11,398 nt of DNA from Gammaproteobacteria bacterium (GTDB lineage Bacteria > Pseudomonadota > Gammaproteobacteria > GCA-001735895). The stretch covers positions 1 to 11,398 of the forward strand of contig JANTFY010000053.1 in NCBI GenBank assembly GCA_024763185.1, written 5' to 3'. Below, in pieces: positions 1 to 7,025 of this stretch; position 1 is the stretch's first letter, and every line of letters begins with the position of its first letter. Below the pieces are notes generated by a model that worked only from the letters and a program-made list of their open reading frames with translations, did not search any database and was not told the DNA's origin. The position numbers and the translations under genes were made by a program.

Positions 1-1560
1 AAGGGGAAAATCGTTTTGATTGGTGCCACGGCCACCGGTGTTGGCGCCAACCAGGTCACTCCAGTTGATCCCGCCATGGCGCCGGTACTGGCATTGGCGC
101 ATTCGGTATCCAGCATCCTCAATGAAGACTTTTTCATCATGCCCGAGTGGGGAATCTGGGTGACCCTGGCTGCTTTCGTGCTGATTGCCATCTACCTGAT
201 GTTTGTCATGCCACGACTTAAGGCCGGTGTGGCTGCGGCGTTGACGCTGATTCTACTGCTGTCCCTGCTCACCTCCCATTACCTGTTAATGACCACCAGC
301 ACGATGTGGATTCAACTGATGGGCCCAGCCGCCCTTTTAGTTATCGGTCATTTGCTGATTACCACCAAACGCTTCCTGGTCACCGAACGCGGCAAGATGA
401 AATCTGATGAAGAGTCTTCCGAAAGCAATCGCATGCTGGGCATCGCCTTTCAGTCGCAGGGACAACTGGATATGGCTTTCGAAAAATTTCGCAAATGCCC
501 ACTGGATGACCAGGTGATGGAAGCCTTGTATAACCTGGCGCTGGATTATGAACGCAAGCGACAATTTAACAAGGCCACCAGCGTGTACCAGTACATGTCG
601 AAACACGACGCCGGATTCCGCGACGTTAAAACCCGCCTTAATCGTTCACAACAGATGGAAGAAACCGTGTTACTGGGCGGCAGTGGCGGCCATGCTGGCG
701 GAACCTTATTACTGGATGGCGACAGTATCGAAAAACCCATGCTCGGTCGTTACCAGGTCGAAAAAGAACTGGGCAAAGGCGCCATGGGTATCGTTTATCT
801 GGGCAAAGACCCAAAAATCAGCCGCGTGGTTGCCATCAAGACCATGGCACTGGCGCAGGAATTTGAAGACGATGAACTCGAGGAGGTCAAGGCGCGTTTC
901 TTTCGCGAGGCTGAAACGGCTGGTCGCCTGAGTCATCCCAATATCGTTACCATTTTTGATGCCGGTGAAGAACATGACCTGGCCTATATTGCAATGGAAT
1001 TCCTCAAAGGCGAGGATCTTGCCAAATATACCCGCAAAGATAACCTGCTGGACGTAAAAACCGTGGTAAGCATTATCATTCGAGCCGCCGAAGGACTGGC
1101 CTTTGCCCATGCCCAGAACGTGGTTCATCGTGATATCAAACCCGCCAACCTGATGTATGAACCCGAATCCGACAGCCTGAAAATCACCGATTTCGGTATA
1201 GCCCGTATCACCGATTCGAGTAAAACCAAAACCGGCATGGTTCTGGGCACACCCAGTTACATGTCACCGGAACAGTTGGCAGGCAAAAAGGTCGATGGCC
1301 GTTCCGATCTGTTTTCCCTCGGAGTCATGTTTTACCAATTATTGACCGGCTCACTGCCCTTTAAAGCGGACTCCATGGCTAGCCTGATGTTTAAAATTAC
1401 CAATGAAGAGGCGCCCGACATCCATCTACTGAAACCGGACCTGCCTGATTGCCTGGTGGACATTATCAATAAAACCCTAATCAAGAATGCGGATGAGCGC
1501 TACCAGAGCGGTACCGAACTGGCTCATGATCTAAAATTATGCCAAATGAAATTACAATAG
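1..1560 (+). CDS. CHASE2-TPR-Ser/Thr protein kinase, 5' end outside window
   Basis: Membrane Ser/Thr kinase that probably phosphorylates proteins in response to an extracytoplasmic signal. The frame is open from base 1 with no stop, and the first visible residues (KGKIVLIGATATG) are the typical end of a CHASE2 sensor, so the true start lies upstream and the TTG at 16 is not a start. Counting the codon at base 1 as residue 1, three membrane spans lie near 50-70, 75-97 and 102-122, and a TPR-like helical stretch near 140-215. A kinase domain follows: glycine loop 258-263 (GKGAMG), K280, E303, HRD 376-378 with catalytic D378, N383, DFG 397-399, SPE 422-424. All catalytic residues are present, so it should be active. 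Two Thr residues between TPR and kinase (T222, T235) are followed by hydrophobic runs and may be phosphorylated. The phosphatase gene begins 4 bases after the TAG stop. Its protein targets are unknown. Confidence 0.93.
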   Translation, partial: KGKIVLIGATATGVGANQVTPVDPAMAPVLALAHSVSSILNEDFFIMPEWGIWVTLAAFVLIAIYLMFVMPRLKAGVAAALTLILLLSLLTSHYLLMTTSTMWIQLMGPAALLVIGHLLITTKRFLVTERGKMKSDEESSESNRMLGIAFQSQGQLDMAFEKFRKCPLDDQVMEALYNLALDYERKRQFNKATSVYQYMSKHDAGFRDVKTRLNRSQQMEETVLLGGSGGHAGGTLLLDGDSIEKPMLGRYQVEKELGKGAMGIVYLGKDPKISRVVAIKTMALAQEFEDDELEEVKARFFREAETAGRLSHPNIVTIFDAGEEHDLAYIAMEFLKGEDLAKYTRKDNLLDVKTVVSIIIRAAEGLAFAHAQNVVHRDIKPANLMYEPESDSLKITDFGIARITDSSKTKTGMVLGTPSYMSPEQLAGKKVDGRSDLFSLGVMFYQLLTGSLPFKADSMASLMFKITNEEAPDIHLLKPDLPDCLVDIINKTLIKNADERYQSGTELAHDLKLCQMKLQ

Positions 1561-1564
1561 CCAG

Positions 1565-2386
1565 ATGAACCTGCAAAGCAAGATACAAATTGTTGGATTC
1601 ACTGATACCGGAAGAATCCGTCAAAACAACGAGGACAGTATCGGTTACGACAGTGCCCTCGGCCTGTTGGTCCTGGCTGATGGCATGGGCGGGCACCTCG
1701 GTGGAGAAGTGGCCAGCACGGAATCTGTAAATACAGTCATAGACACAATGCAGCAAACCTTACCCAACATAAACCCTGGGCAGATCGATCCGAGCTCGGG
1801 TTTCACGCTGGAATCGATGTGTGTGCAGGATGCCATCGAACAGGCAAACGGACGCGTTTACCAACGTTCCAGCACCGAGCCAGAATTACGCGGCATGGGC
1901 ACCACGATTGTGGTCATGCTGTTTTACGACAACCGTTTCTCACTGGCCCATATCGGCGACTCGCGCTGCTACCGCTTTCGCGGTGAAAAAATGGAGCAAA
2001 TCACCAAGGATCATTCCTTACTGCAGGAGCTGATCGACCGCGGGTTTTACACGCCGGAAGAGGCAAAAAATTCGCTTAACAAAAACCTGGTGACCAGGGC
2101 GCTGGGCATAGATCCCACCATCACCGCAGACATCCAGGAAGAATTGGTCATGAAAAATGATATCTACCTGCTATGCTCAGATGGACTGACAGATTTAGTA
2201 GAAGACGAATTTATAAGCTTAACTATTAAGAGATTTAGTGATAATCTAGAAGAAGCTGCCAAGCAGTTGATTAATAAGGCAAACCAAAATGGCGGAAAGG
2301 ATAATATTTCAGTTATTTTATGCCGGATAATCGACGATTTTTCTGAATCAAAGGGCTGGTTCAAGAAATTGGTTGAATGGTTTTAA
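1565..2386 (+). CDS. PP2C-family Ser/Thr protein phosphatase
   Basis: Cytoplasmic metal-dependent phosphatase (PPM/PP2C, Stp/PrpC type), expected to remove phosphate from the kinase upstream and its substrates. The 273-residue length is usual for the bacterial family. Motifs in order: RQNNED with D24; ADGMGG with metal-binding D39-G40; GMGTT at 110-114; HIGDSR at 129-134; SDG with D206; and GKDN with D246-N247. All the metal-binding aspartates are visible. The C-terminal tail (GWFKKLVEWF) is aromatic and basic and could rest on the membrane; this is inference. The start is 4 bases after the kinase stop with no good ribosome binding site, which suggests translational coupling. The last 75 or so codons are much richer in AT (about 35% GC over 2161-2400) than the middle of the gene (60% GC in 1861-1920), yet the conserved motifs continue across the change. 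Confidence 0.95.
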   Translation: MNLQSKIQIVGFTDTGRIRQNNEDSIGYDSALGLLVLADGMGGHLGGEVASTESVNTVIDTMQQTLPNINPGQIDPSSGFTLESMCVQDAIEQANGRVYQRSSTEPELRGMGTTIVVMLFYDNRFSLAHIGDSRCYRFRGEKMEQITKDHSLLQELIDRGFYTPEEAKNSLNKNLVTRALGIDPTITADIQEELVMKNDIYLLCSDGLTDLVEDEFISLTIKRFSDNLEEAAKQLINKANQNGGKDNISVILCRIIDDFSESKGWFKKLVEWF

Positions 2387-2429
2387 TGGAAATCAGCATA
2401 AATAACAACACACGAGGCTGGAAATAGAC

Positions 2430-3155
2430 ATGGTTGCAAAATTGGTAATGACATCAAGCTCCGGGGAAAAGCAGGAAATCCCCCTTACCAAGGAAACTAC
2501 TACTATCGGGCGGAAACCCGGTAATGACGTACATATCGATAATTTATCGGTGAGTGGCAGTCATGCCCAGGTTATCACCATACTGGAAGATTCATTTCTG
2601 GAAGATCTGGGAAGTACCAACGGCACCTATGTAAACGGCAAGCTGGTTAAAAAACATGCGCTGGAAAATGGTGACAACATCACCCTGGGCAAGTATCAGA
2701 TTAAATACGAAACGGGTGCATCCGATTCCGATCAGGATTTTGAACAAACCATGATTATTCGCCCCGGCGAAAAAGGCATGCCCGAACACGCCAACCAAAA
2801 TAAGGAAATCGATAAATCGGTACAGAAAATCTCGGCTGCCATTGCCTCGGAAAATGCAAGCAGCTCTGCGGCAGCTGCCAACAATCAGGAAGCCTGCCTG
2901 CAACTTCTTAGCGGGGCCAATGCCGGTAAAGAGTTGATACTTAAAAAAGCATTAACCACCATTGGACAACCTGGCGTTCAGGTCGCAGCTATCACTCGTC
3001 GACCCTCAGGTTTTTTCCTGATCCATGTTGACGGTGGGCCTAATAACAATGTACCCAAAGTTGCCGGCAATGCCATTGGATCGAATGCCCATCAACTGGA
3101 AAACCATGACATCATTGAGGTGGCCGGGGTTAAGATGGAGTTTTATACCCGCTAG
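2430..3155 (+). CDS. FHA-domain protein with a second, degenerate FHA-like half
   Basis: Probable reader of threonine phosphorylation by the neighbouring kinase. The N-terminal FHA domain (about residues 1-93) has the canonical phosphothreonine-binding set: G27-R28, S42, H45, and the STNGT loop at 62-66 with N64. A linker of about 60 residues rich in Ala, Ser and Asn follows. The C-terminal part (about 155-241) appears to be a second FHA-like fold: TTIGQPG at 176-182 matches TTIGRKPG in the first domain, but Gln replaces the binding Arg and no S-x-x-H or NG loop follows. It probably cannot bind phosphothreonine and may serve for dimerisation or another contact. T107 in the linker sits in EQTMII and could be phosphorylated. 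No membrane span or enzyme domain is seen. The gene starts 43 bases after the phosphatase; GAGG and GGA stretches precede the ATG at poor to fair spacing. Confidence 0.92.
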   Translation: MVAKLVMTSSSGEKQEIPLTKETTTIGRKPGNDVHIDNLSVSGSHAQVITILEDSFLEDLGSTNGTYVNGKLVKKHALENGDNITLGKYQIKYETGASDSDQDFEQTMIIRPGEKGMPEHANQNKEIDKSVQKISAAIASENASSSAAAANNQEACLQLLSGANAGKELILKKALTTIGQPGVQVAAITRRPSGFFLIHVDGGPNNNVPKVAGNAIGSNAHQLENHDIIEVAGVKMEFYTR

Positions 3156-3248
3156 TCCTCACCCCCACCACGTGGGATCAGACAATGGACAATCACGCCT
3201 TAATTGGCCAGCTTTAGGCAGGCCACTCATAACAAGAATATCCTGACA

Positions 3249-3255
3249 AAGGAGG
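3249..3255 (+). promoter_or_regulatory. Strong ribosome binding site for the CHASE2 cyclase
   Basis: AAGGAGG lies 5 bases before the ATG at 3261. It is much closer to the Shine-Dalgarno consensus than the sites of the two genes upstream, and it fixes the cyclase start. The 105-base gap before the cyclase shows no clear promoter or terminator. Confidence 0.85.
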
Positions 3256-3260
3256 ACTGA

Positions 3261-5492
3261 ATGCCATTGCAGCGCATCATTCGACTGTTGCTCAGTCTAA
3301 TCCTTTTACTTGCACTGCTAATAGACACCTCTGGTCTTTACCACTATCCGTTTCTACAAAAACTGGAAAACTGGACCTATGATGCCCGTTTGAATTTTAC
3401 CCGCCCCGATACACTGGACGATACCGTCGTCATCGTGGATATCGATGAAACCTCGCTAACAAAGGTTGGCCGTTTCCCCTGGAAAAGGGATAAGCTCGCC
3501 ACCCTGGTAGATAATTTATTCAATCATTTCGAAATCGATACACTCGGTTTTGATATCGTATTTGCCGAACAGGATAAAAGCTCAGGTCTCGACGCCTTCC
3601 TGGACCTGGCTAACAATGAGCTAAAAGACAATCAACAATTTATCCAGACCCTCAACCGTATCCGTCCTTCCCTGCAATATGATGAATTATTCGCGCGTAG
3701 CCTGCTCAATAAAAACATCATCTTGGGTTATTATTTCAAATCAAACCTGCAGGATGGGGAACAGGAAAAAGTCGGGCAATTACCCCCACCCATCACAAAA
3801 ATGGACGACGAGTGGGGTAAACGTCTGCCGATCAACAAGGCCATAGGTTACAGTGCCAATCTGGCCCGTCTGCAAAATTCAGCGGCGGCGGGCGGTTATT
3901 TTGACAATCCCTTTGTCGACCGGGACGGGGTTTTTCGTCGTGTACCTTTGATACAGGCTTATGATAAGAATTTGTATTCCTCACTTTCCCTGGCCACGGC
4001 CAGGTCTGCATTGAAAACACCCCGGCTGGAATTAGTGGTTGAAACAGACGGCAGTCAACGTGGTCAGGATTATTATGCACTGGAAGCACTGAACCTGGGG
4101 CAGTATACGATTCCGGTGGATCATAATGGCGCTGTATATGTACCCTACAGGGGCCCGGCTGGAAGCTTCCCATATGTTTCAGCCTACCAGATACTCGATA
4201 AAAGTGCCGACAAGTCCATCCTCAAAGACAAGATTGTGCTGGTCGGAACATCGGCTCCCGGGCTGCTGGATTTGCGTTCCACACCGGTACAGAACGTTTA
4301 TCCCGGTGTTGAAGTTCATGCCAATATTATTTCCGGCATACTCAACCAGACCATCAATCACAAGCCAGCCTGGACTCGCGGTTACGAATTTGTCATGTTA
4401 ATCCTGCTGGCGGTTGCCGTCACTGCGGTTTTAACCTTTCTGTCTCCGGCACCGGCTACCCTTGGATCATTGGCTATTATGCTACTGGTTTTGGCAGGAA
4501 CCCTGCTGGCGTGGAGCAACCATTTAATTCTGCCCCTGGCTTCTCCATTACTGTTGATCATGCTACTTTTCATCCTGCACATGACCTACGGATTTTTTAT
4601 TGAATCACGCGGTAAACGTCAGCTGGCGCATATGTTTGGGCAATACATACCTCCCGAACTGGTGGAGGAAATGAGCCATAGTGCCAGCGATTTTTCACTG
4701 GAAGGTGAAAGCCGTGAAATGACCGTGTTGTTTTCCGACGTGCGCGGTTTTACCACAATATCTGAAGGCCTCGACCCCAGGCAATTGACGCAGTTAATGA
4801 ATGCTCTGCTGACCCCGATGACGAGGGTTATCCATAAAAATCGCGGTACCATCGATAAGTACATGGGCGATGCGATCATGTCTTTCTGGGGTGCCCCGTT
4901 ACAGGATCCTGAACATGCCCGTCATGCCCTGTATGCGGCCTTTGATATGATGGCTGAACTCAAGATTATGCAGCAGGAGTTCAAGGAAAAGGGCTGGCCA
5001 GAAGTCAACATCGGTATTGGTATTAATACCGGCATGATGAACGTGGGCAACATGGGTTCTGAATTTCGCGTGGCCTATACCGTGTTGGGTGATGCAGTCA
5101 ACCTGGGGTCCCGGCTTGAAGGCCTGACCAAGGCATACGGCGTTAATATCATCGTCAGCCAAACCACCCGCGCTGCGGTCAAGGAATTTGTATTTAAGGA
5201 ACTGGATTTAGTTCGTGTTAAGGGCAAACAGGAACCGGTAGCTATCTTTGAACCGCTTGGACACAAGAATGATATCAGTAAGGACGTTACTGCCGAACTG
5301 ACGCGTTATAAACAGGCCCTTCTTGCATTTCGAAAACAGAACTGGGACCAGGCTGAAATGGAATTTTTCAACCTGAGCCGTTCATATCCCGACTGCCAGC
5401 TTTATCAGGAATACCTGAACCGAATCACCAATTATCGTCAAAATCCTCCTGGTGAAGATTGGGACGGTGTTTACACCCATACTTCAAAATAA
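3261..5492 (+). CDS. CHASE2-domain class III adenylate cyclase
   Basis: Membrane receptor cyclase, predicted to make cAMP from ATP in the cytoplasm under control of an extracytoplasmic CHASE2 sensor. Layout of the 743 residues: N-terminal span 7-22; CHASE2 about 30-365, with WTYDAR 38-43, VVIVDIDETS 56-65, GFDIVFAE 96-103 and the closing KDKIVLVGTS 322-331; three spans in about 375-447; the coupling segment HMFGQYIPPE 457-466; a class III catalytic domain about 484-660; and a helical tail with a TPR-like stretch. Metal-binding aspartates are D493 (FSDVRGF) and D537 (YMGDAIM). The purine-selecting positions are K533 and T607, a Lys/Thr pair typical of class IIIb adenylate cyclases, not guanylate cyclases. 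N614 and R618 (NLGSR) are the transition-state residues. A full set implies an active homodimer. The start is fixed by the strong AAGGAGG. The sensed signal cannot be told from the sequence. Confidence 0.95.
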   Translation: MPLQRIIRLLLSLILLLALLIDTSGLYHYPFLQKLENWTYDARLNFTRPDTLDDTVVIVDIDETSLTKVGRFPWKRDKLATLVDNLFNHFEIDTLGFDIVFAEQDKSSGLDAFLDLANNELKDNQQFIQTLNRIRPSLQYDELFARSLLNKNIILGYYFKSNLQDGEQEKVGQLPPPITKMDDEWGKRLPINKAIGYSANLARLQNSAAAGGYFDNPFVDRDGVFRRVPLIQAYDKNLYSSLSLATARSALKTPRLELVVETDGSQRGQDYYALEALNLGQYTIPVDHNGAVYVPYRGPAGSFPYVSAYQILDKSADKSILKDKIVLVGTSAPGLLDLRSTPVQNVYPGVEVHANIISGILNQTINHKPAWTRGYEFVMLILLAVAVTAVLTFLSPAPATLGSLAIMLLVLAGTLLAWSNHLILPLASPLLLIMLLFILHMTYGFFIESRGKRQLAHMFGQYIPPELVEEMSHSASDFSLEGESREMTVLFSDVRGFTTISEGLDPRQLTQLMNALLTPMTRVIHKNRGTIDKYMGDAIMSFWGAPLQDPEHARHALYAAFDMMAELKIMQQEFKEKGWPEVNIGIGINTGMMNVGNMGSEFRVAYTVLGDAVNLGSRLEGLTKAYGVNIIVSQTTRAAVKEFVFKELDLVRVKGKQEPVAIFEPLGHKNDISKDVTAELTRYKQALLAFRKQNWDQAEMEFFNLSRSYPDCQLYQEYLNRITNYRQNPPGEDWDGVYTHTSK

Positions 5493-5542
5493 TCGGCTGG
5501 ATTAATCTGGGTTAGTATCAACTGACATCAACACCGTCAAAT

Positions 5543-5556
5543 TTGATCCTGATCAA
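5543..5556 (+). promoter_or_regulatory. Perfect FNR/Anr-type operator
   Basis: TTGATCCTGATCAA matches the FNR consensus TTGAT-N4-ATCAA at every defined position. Its centre (5549.5) lies 41.5 bases before the start point predicted from the -10 element at 5579-5584, the exact spacing of class II FNR-activated promoters. It lies 60 bases before the ATG of the small membrane protein and 50 bases after the cyclase stop. Activation when oxygen is low is inferred. Confidence 0.75.
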
Positions 5557-5571
5557 TGCCTCCTTCAACAT

Positions 5572-5588
5572 GAATCCCTAGAATCCCT
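5572..5588. repeat. Short tandem repeat over the -10 region
   Basis: GAATCCCT occurs at 5572-5579 and again at 5581-5588, separated by one base. The -10 element TAGAAT spans the junction between the copies. It may be chance or the trace of a small duplication. Confidence 0.5.
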
Positions 5589-5591
5589 GTG
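5579..5591 (+). promoter_or_regulatory. Predicted -10 element and start point of the FNR-type promoter
   Basis: TAGAAT at 5579-5584 differs from TATAAT at one position. Transcription would begin near 5591 and leave a 26-base leader that holds the ribosome binding site. No good -35 hexamer is needed, because the FNR box occupies that region. The start point is a prediction. Confidence 0.55.
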
Positions 5592-5605
5592 ACTTTAAAT
5601 TAACC

Positions 5606-5611
5606 AGGAGG
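5606..5611 (+). promoter_or_regulatory. Ribosome binding site of the small membrane protein
   Basis: A perfect AGGAGG sits 5 bases before the ATG at 5617. It supports translation of this short frame and sets its start. Confidence 0.85.
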
Positions 5612-5616
5612 TTGCT

Positions 5617-5745
5617 ATGGAAGTTTTTGCCAATTTGTTTGATGACTGGGTGGGCATACTGTCAATCGGAACCATCGGGTTCATCCTGCTGATGGCTGTT
5701 TTTTTCCTGATCATGTTCATTGGAAAATCAGCCGGCAACGATTAA
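5617..5745 (+). CDS. Small single-span membrane protein, DUF3149-like
   Basis: A 42-residue protein of unknown function. It has an acidic amphipathic start (MEVFANLFDDWVG), one hydrophobic span about residues 14-35 (rich in Ile, Leu, Phe), and a short polar end (GKSAGND). Length, the F-x-x-x-VG-x-LS start of the span and the MAVFF core recall the DUF3149 family of tiny bacterial membrane proteins; this match is from memory. The frame has a perfect AGGAGG ribosome binding site and its own FNR-type promoter, which is strong evidence that it is a real gene. Expression is therefore likely raised under low oxygen. By analogy with other tiny membrane proteins it could be an accessory subunit of a membrane complex, but nothing here names the partner. 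It is read separately from the cyclase upstream and converges with avtA. Confidence 0.78.
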   Translation: MEVFANLFDDWVGILSIGTIGFILLMAVFFLIMFIGKSAGND

Positions 5746-5753
5746 GTGTGATC

Positions 5754-5788
5754 AATAGCTGATTGTAGAATTACTTGCATCGGCTATT
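5754..5788. repeat. Imperfect inverted repeat at the convergent gene junction
   Basis: AATAGCTGAT (5754-5763) pairs with ATCGGCTATT (5779-5788): nine standard pairs plus one G-U in + strand RNA, with a 15-base loop. It lies between the small protein stop and the avtA stop and touches the latter (5787-5789). It could end transcripts from both sides, but neither strand has a U-run after the stem and the loop is large, so a terminator role is doubtful. Confidence 0.3.
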
Positions 5789-7025
5789 ACCAATATTGCT
5801 TTACGACGCGAGCAAGAATTTCTATGCCCTTGCGCAAGTCTTCTTCGCTCTGTACATAGTTCATGCGAATACAACTTTGCGCATGTTCGCTGATTGTCTT
5901 CTGCCCCGGAAAAAAATATTCTCCCGGTACCACCAGTAGTTTTTCTTTTTTCAACTGCTGATACAGCTCGCTGCTCGAAATCGACAGCCCCTCGAACCAC
6001 AACCACAAAAAGATGGCTCCTTCCGGTAAATGGATGTGCAGACGTTCATCCGCAATTGATTGTTTGAGCCATTTTACGGCCAGTTCACAACGCTTCTTGT
6101 AAAATGGCTGGATAACCTCATCACACAATGCCGTGAGGGTTTGTTTGCTTAATAAGTCGTTAACCAACACCGGACCCACACCGCCTGGCGCCAGGCTGGT
6201 GATGGCCGTCATGTTGGATAACTGTTTGATGACGTCCTCGTTGGCGATAACGATACCGGTTCTGACACCGGGTAGCCCTAACTTTGACAGGCTGAGGCAG
6301 ACGATCGTATTGTCATTCCAGAATGGAGCGACCTCGTTGAATATGATATGCGGAAAGGGCGTTCCATAGGCATTATCAACCAATAACGGCACATTTTTGT
6401 TTCGAGCCAACCGATCGAGGTGTTGGCATTCGGCATCGGTTAATACATTGCCGCTTGGATTGGTGGGCCGTGACACACAGACCAGGCCGGTATCGCGGGT
6501 CAGCTGCAGGTTTTCAAAATCGATATGATATTTAAAAAACTGTTTATCCAGAATTTCAATCTTCGGTTCCAGGCTGACGAATAAATCATCCTCGATGCCT
6601 ACATCCGAGTACCCGATATACTCAGGTGTAATTGGCAGCAATACATGCGACTTGGTATTACCCTTACGACCTGCATAACTGTTAAACAAGGCAAAAAACG
6701 CCGATTGACTGCCATGTGTCAGCGCTATATTTTTAGATGAAATACCCCAGTTAAACTGCTGATTAAAGTAATCCGCCAGTGCTTCCAGAAAAGCCTGCTT
6801 GCCCTGCGGACCATCATAATTCGCCATCGCTTTAAGCAACTCACCCTGTTGCAGAAGCGCTTGCAGGGTTTGTTGAAACTGCTCCAGAACCTCGGGGATT
6901 TGTGCCGGGTTACCCCCTCCCAGCATGATCACATCATCCTGCAACAAACCTTCGTTAAGATCATCCATTAAATGGGTTATGCCGGAATAGGCATTGAAAC
7001 GCTGGCCAAAATCCGAAAAGTTCAT
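5787..7025 (-). CDS. avtA: Valine-pyruvate aminotransferase
   Basis: PLP-dependent class I/II aminotransferase that moves an amino group between valine and pyruvate (giving 2-oxoisovalerate and alanine) in alanine and branched-chain amino acid metabolism; cytoplasmic. At 412 residues it is close to the E. coli enzyme and collinear with it from the start (SGITHLMDDLN; MLGGGNPAQIPE) to the end. Visible active-site features: RPTNPSGN at 186-193 with N189, VDNAY at 216-220 with D217 and Y220 for the cofactor, SLSK with the Schiff-base lysine K248, the SLAPGGVGP segment 277-285, and R387 (IRMNY) for the substrate carboxylate. The ATG overlaps the yejF stop in an ATGA arrangement, with GAGG 4 bases before it, so it is the last gene of the peptide-transporter operon. 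In E. coli avtA is not joined to yej genes, so the arrangement is notable. Confidence 0.95.
   Translation of the reverse strand: MNFSDFGQRFNAYSGITHLMDDLNEGLLQDDVIMLGGGNPAQIPEVLEQFQQTLQALLQQGELLKAMANYDGPQGKQAFLEALADYFNQQFNWGISSKNIALTHGSQSAFFALFNSYAGRKGNTKSHVLLPITPEYIGYSDVGIEDDLFVSLEPKIEILDKQFFKYHIDFENLQLTRDTGLVCVSRPTNPSGNVLTDAECQHLDRLARNKNVPLLVDNAYGTPFPHIIFNEVAPFWNDNTIVCLSLSKLGLPGVRTGIVIANEDVIKQLSNMTAITSLAPGGVGPVLVNDLLSKQTLTALCDEVIQPFYKKRCELAVKWLKQSIADERLHIHLPEGAIFLWLWFEGLSISSSELYQQLKKEKLLVVPGEYFFPGQKTISEHAQSCIRMNYVQSEEDLRKGIEILARVVKQYW

Noticed and set aside
16..18. TTG as start codon of the kinase
   Set aside because: The five codons before it (KGKIV) continue the CHASE2 closing motif and the frame is open to base 1, so the start is outside the window.
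709..1128. Antisense reading frame opposite the kinase domain
   Set aside because: It mirrors a strongly conserved gene in another frame, has no family-like sequence and no ribosome binding site of its own.
2365..2420. Possible promoter before the FHA gene in the AT-rich stretch
   Set aside because: TTGAAT and CATAAA-like hexamers exist, but match and spacing are too weak to separate from AT-rich background.
3168..3175. Palindrome CCACGTGG between FHA and cyclase genes
   Set aside because: Only 8 bases, no extension of the symmetry, no known operator recognised; could be chance.
3205..3225. TGGCC/GGCCA hairpin before the cyclase as a terminator
   Set aside because: The stem has 5 pairs, the loop is 11 bases and no T-run follows.
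3025..3246. Frame overlapping the FHA gene end and running to the cyclase
   Set aside because: It mostly lies inside the FHA gene in a shifted frame, and the product has no recognisable domain or membrane span.
5588..5603. TGTGA near 5588 as a CRP site, tempting because of the cyclase
   Set aside because: The second half-site TCACA is missing; the bases at that position read ATTAA.
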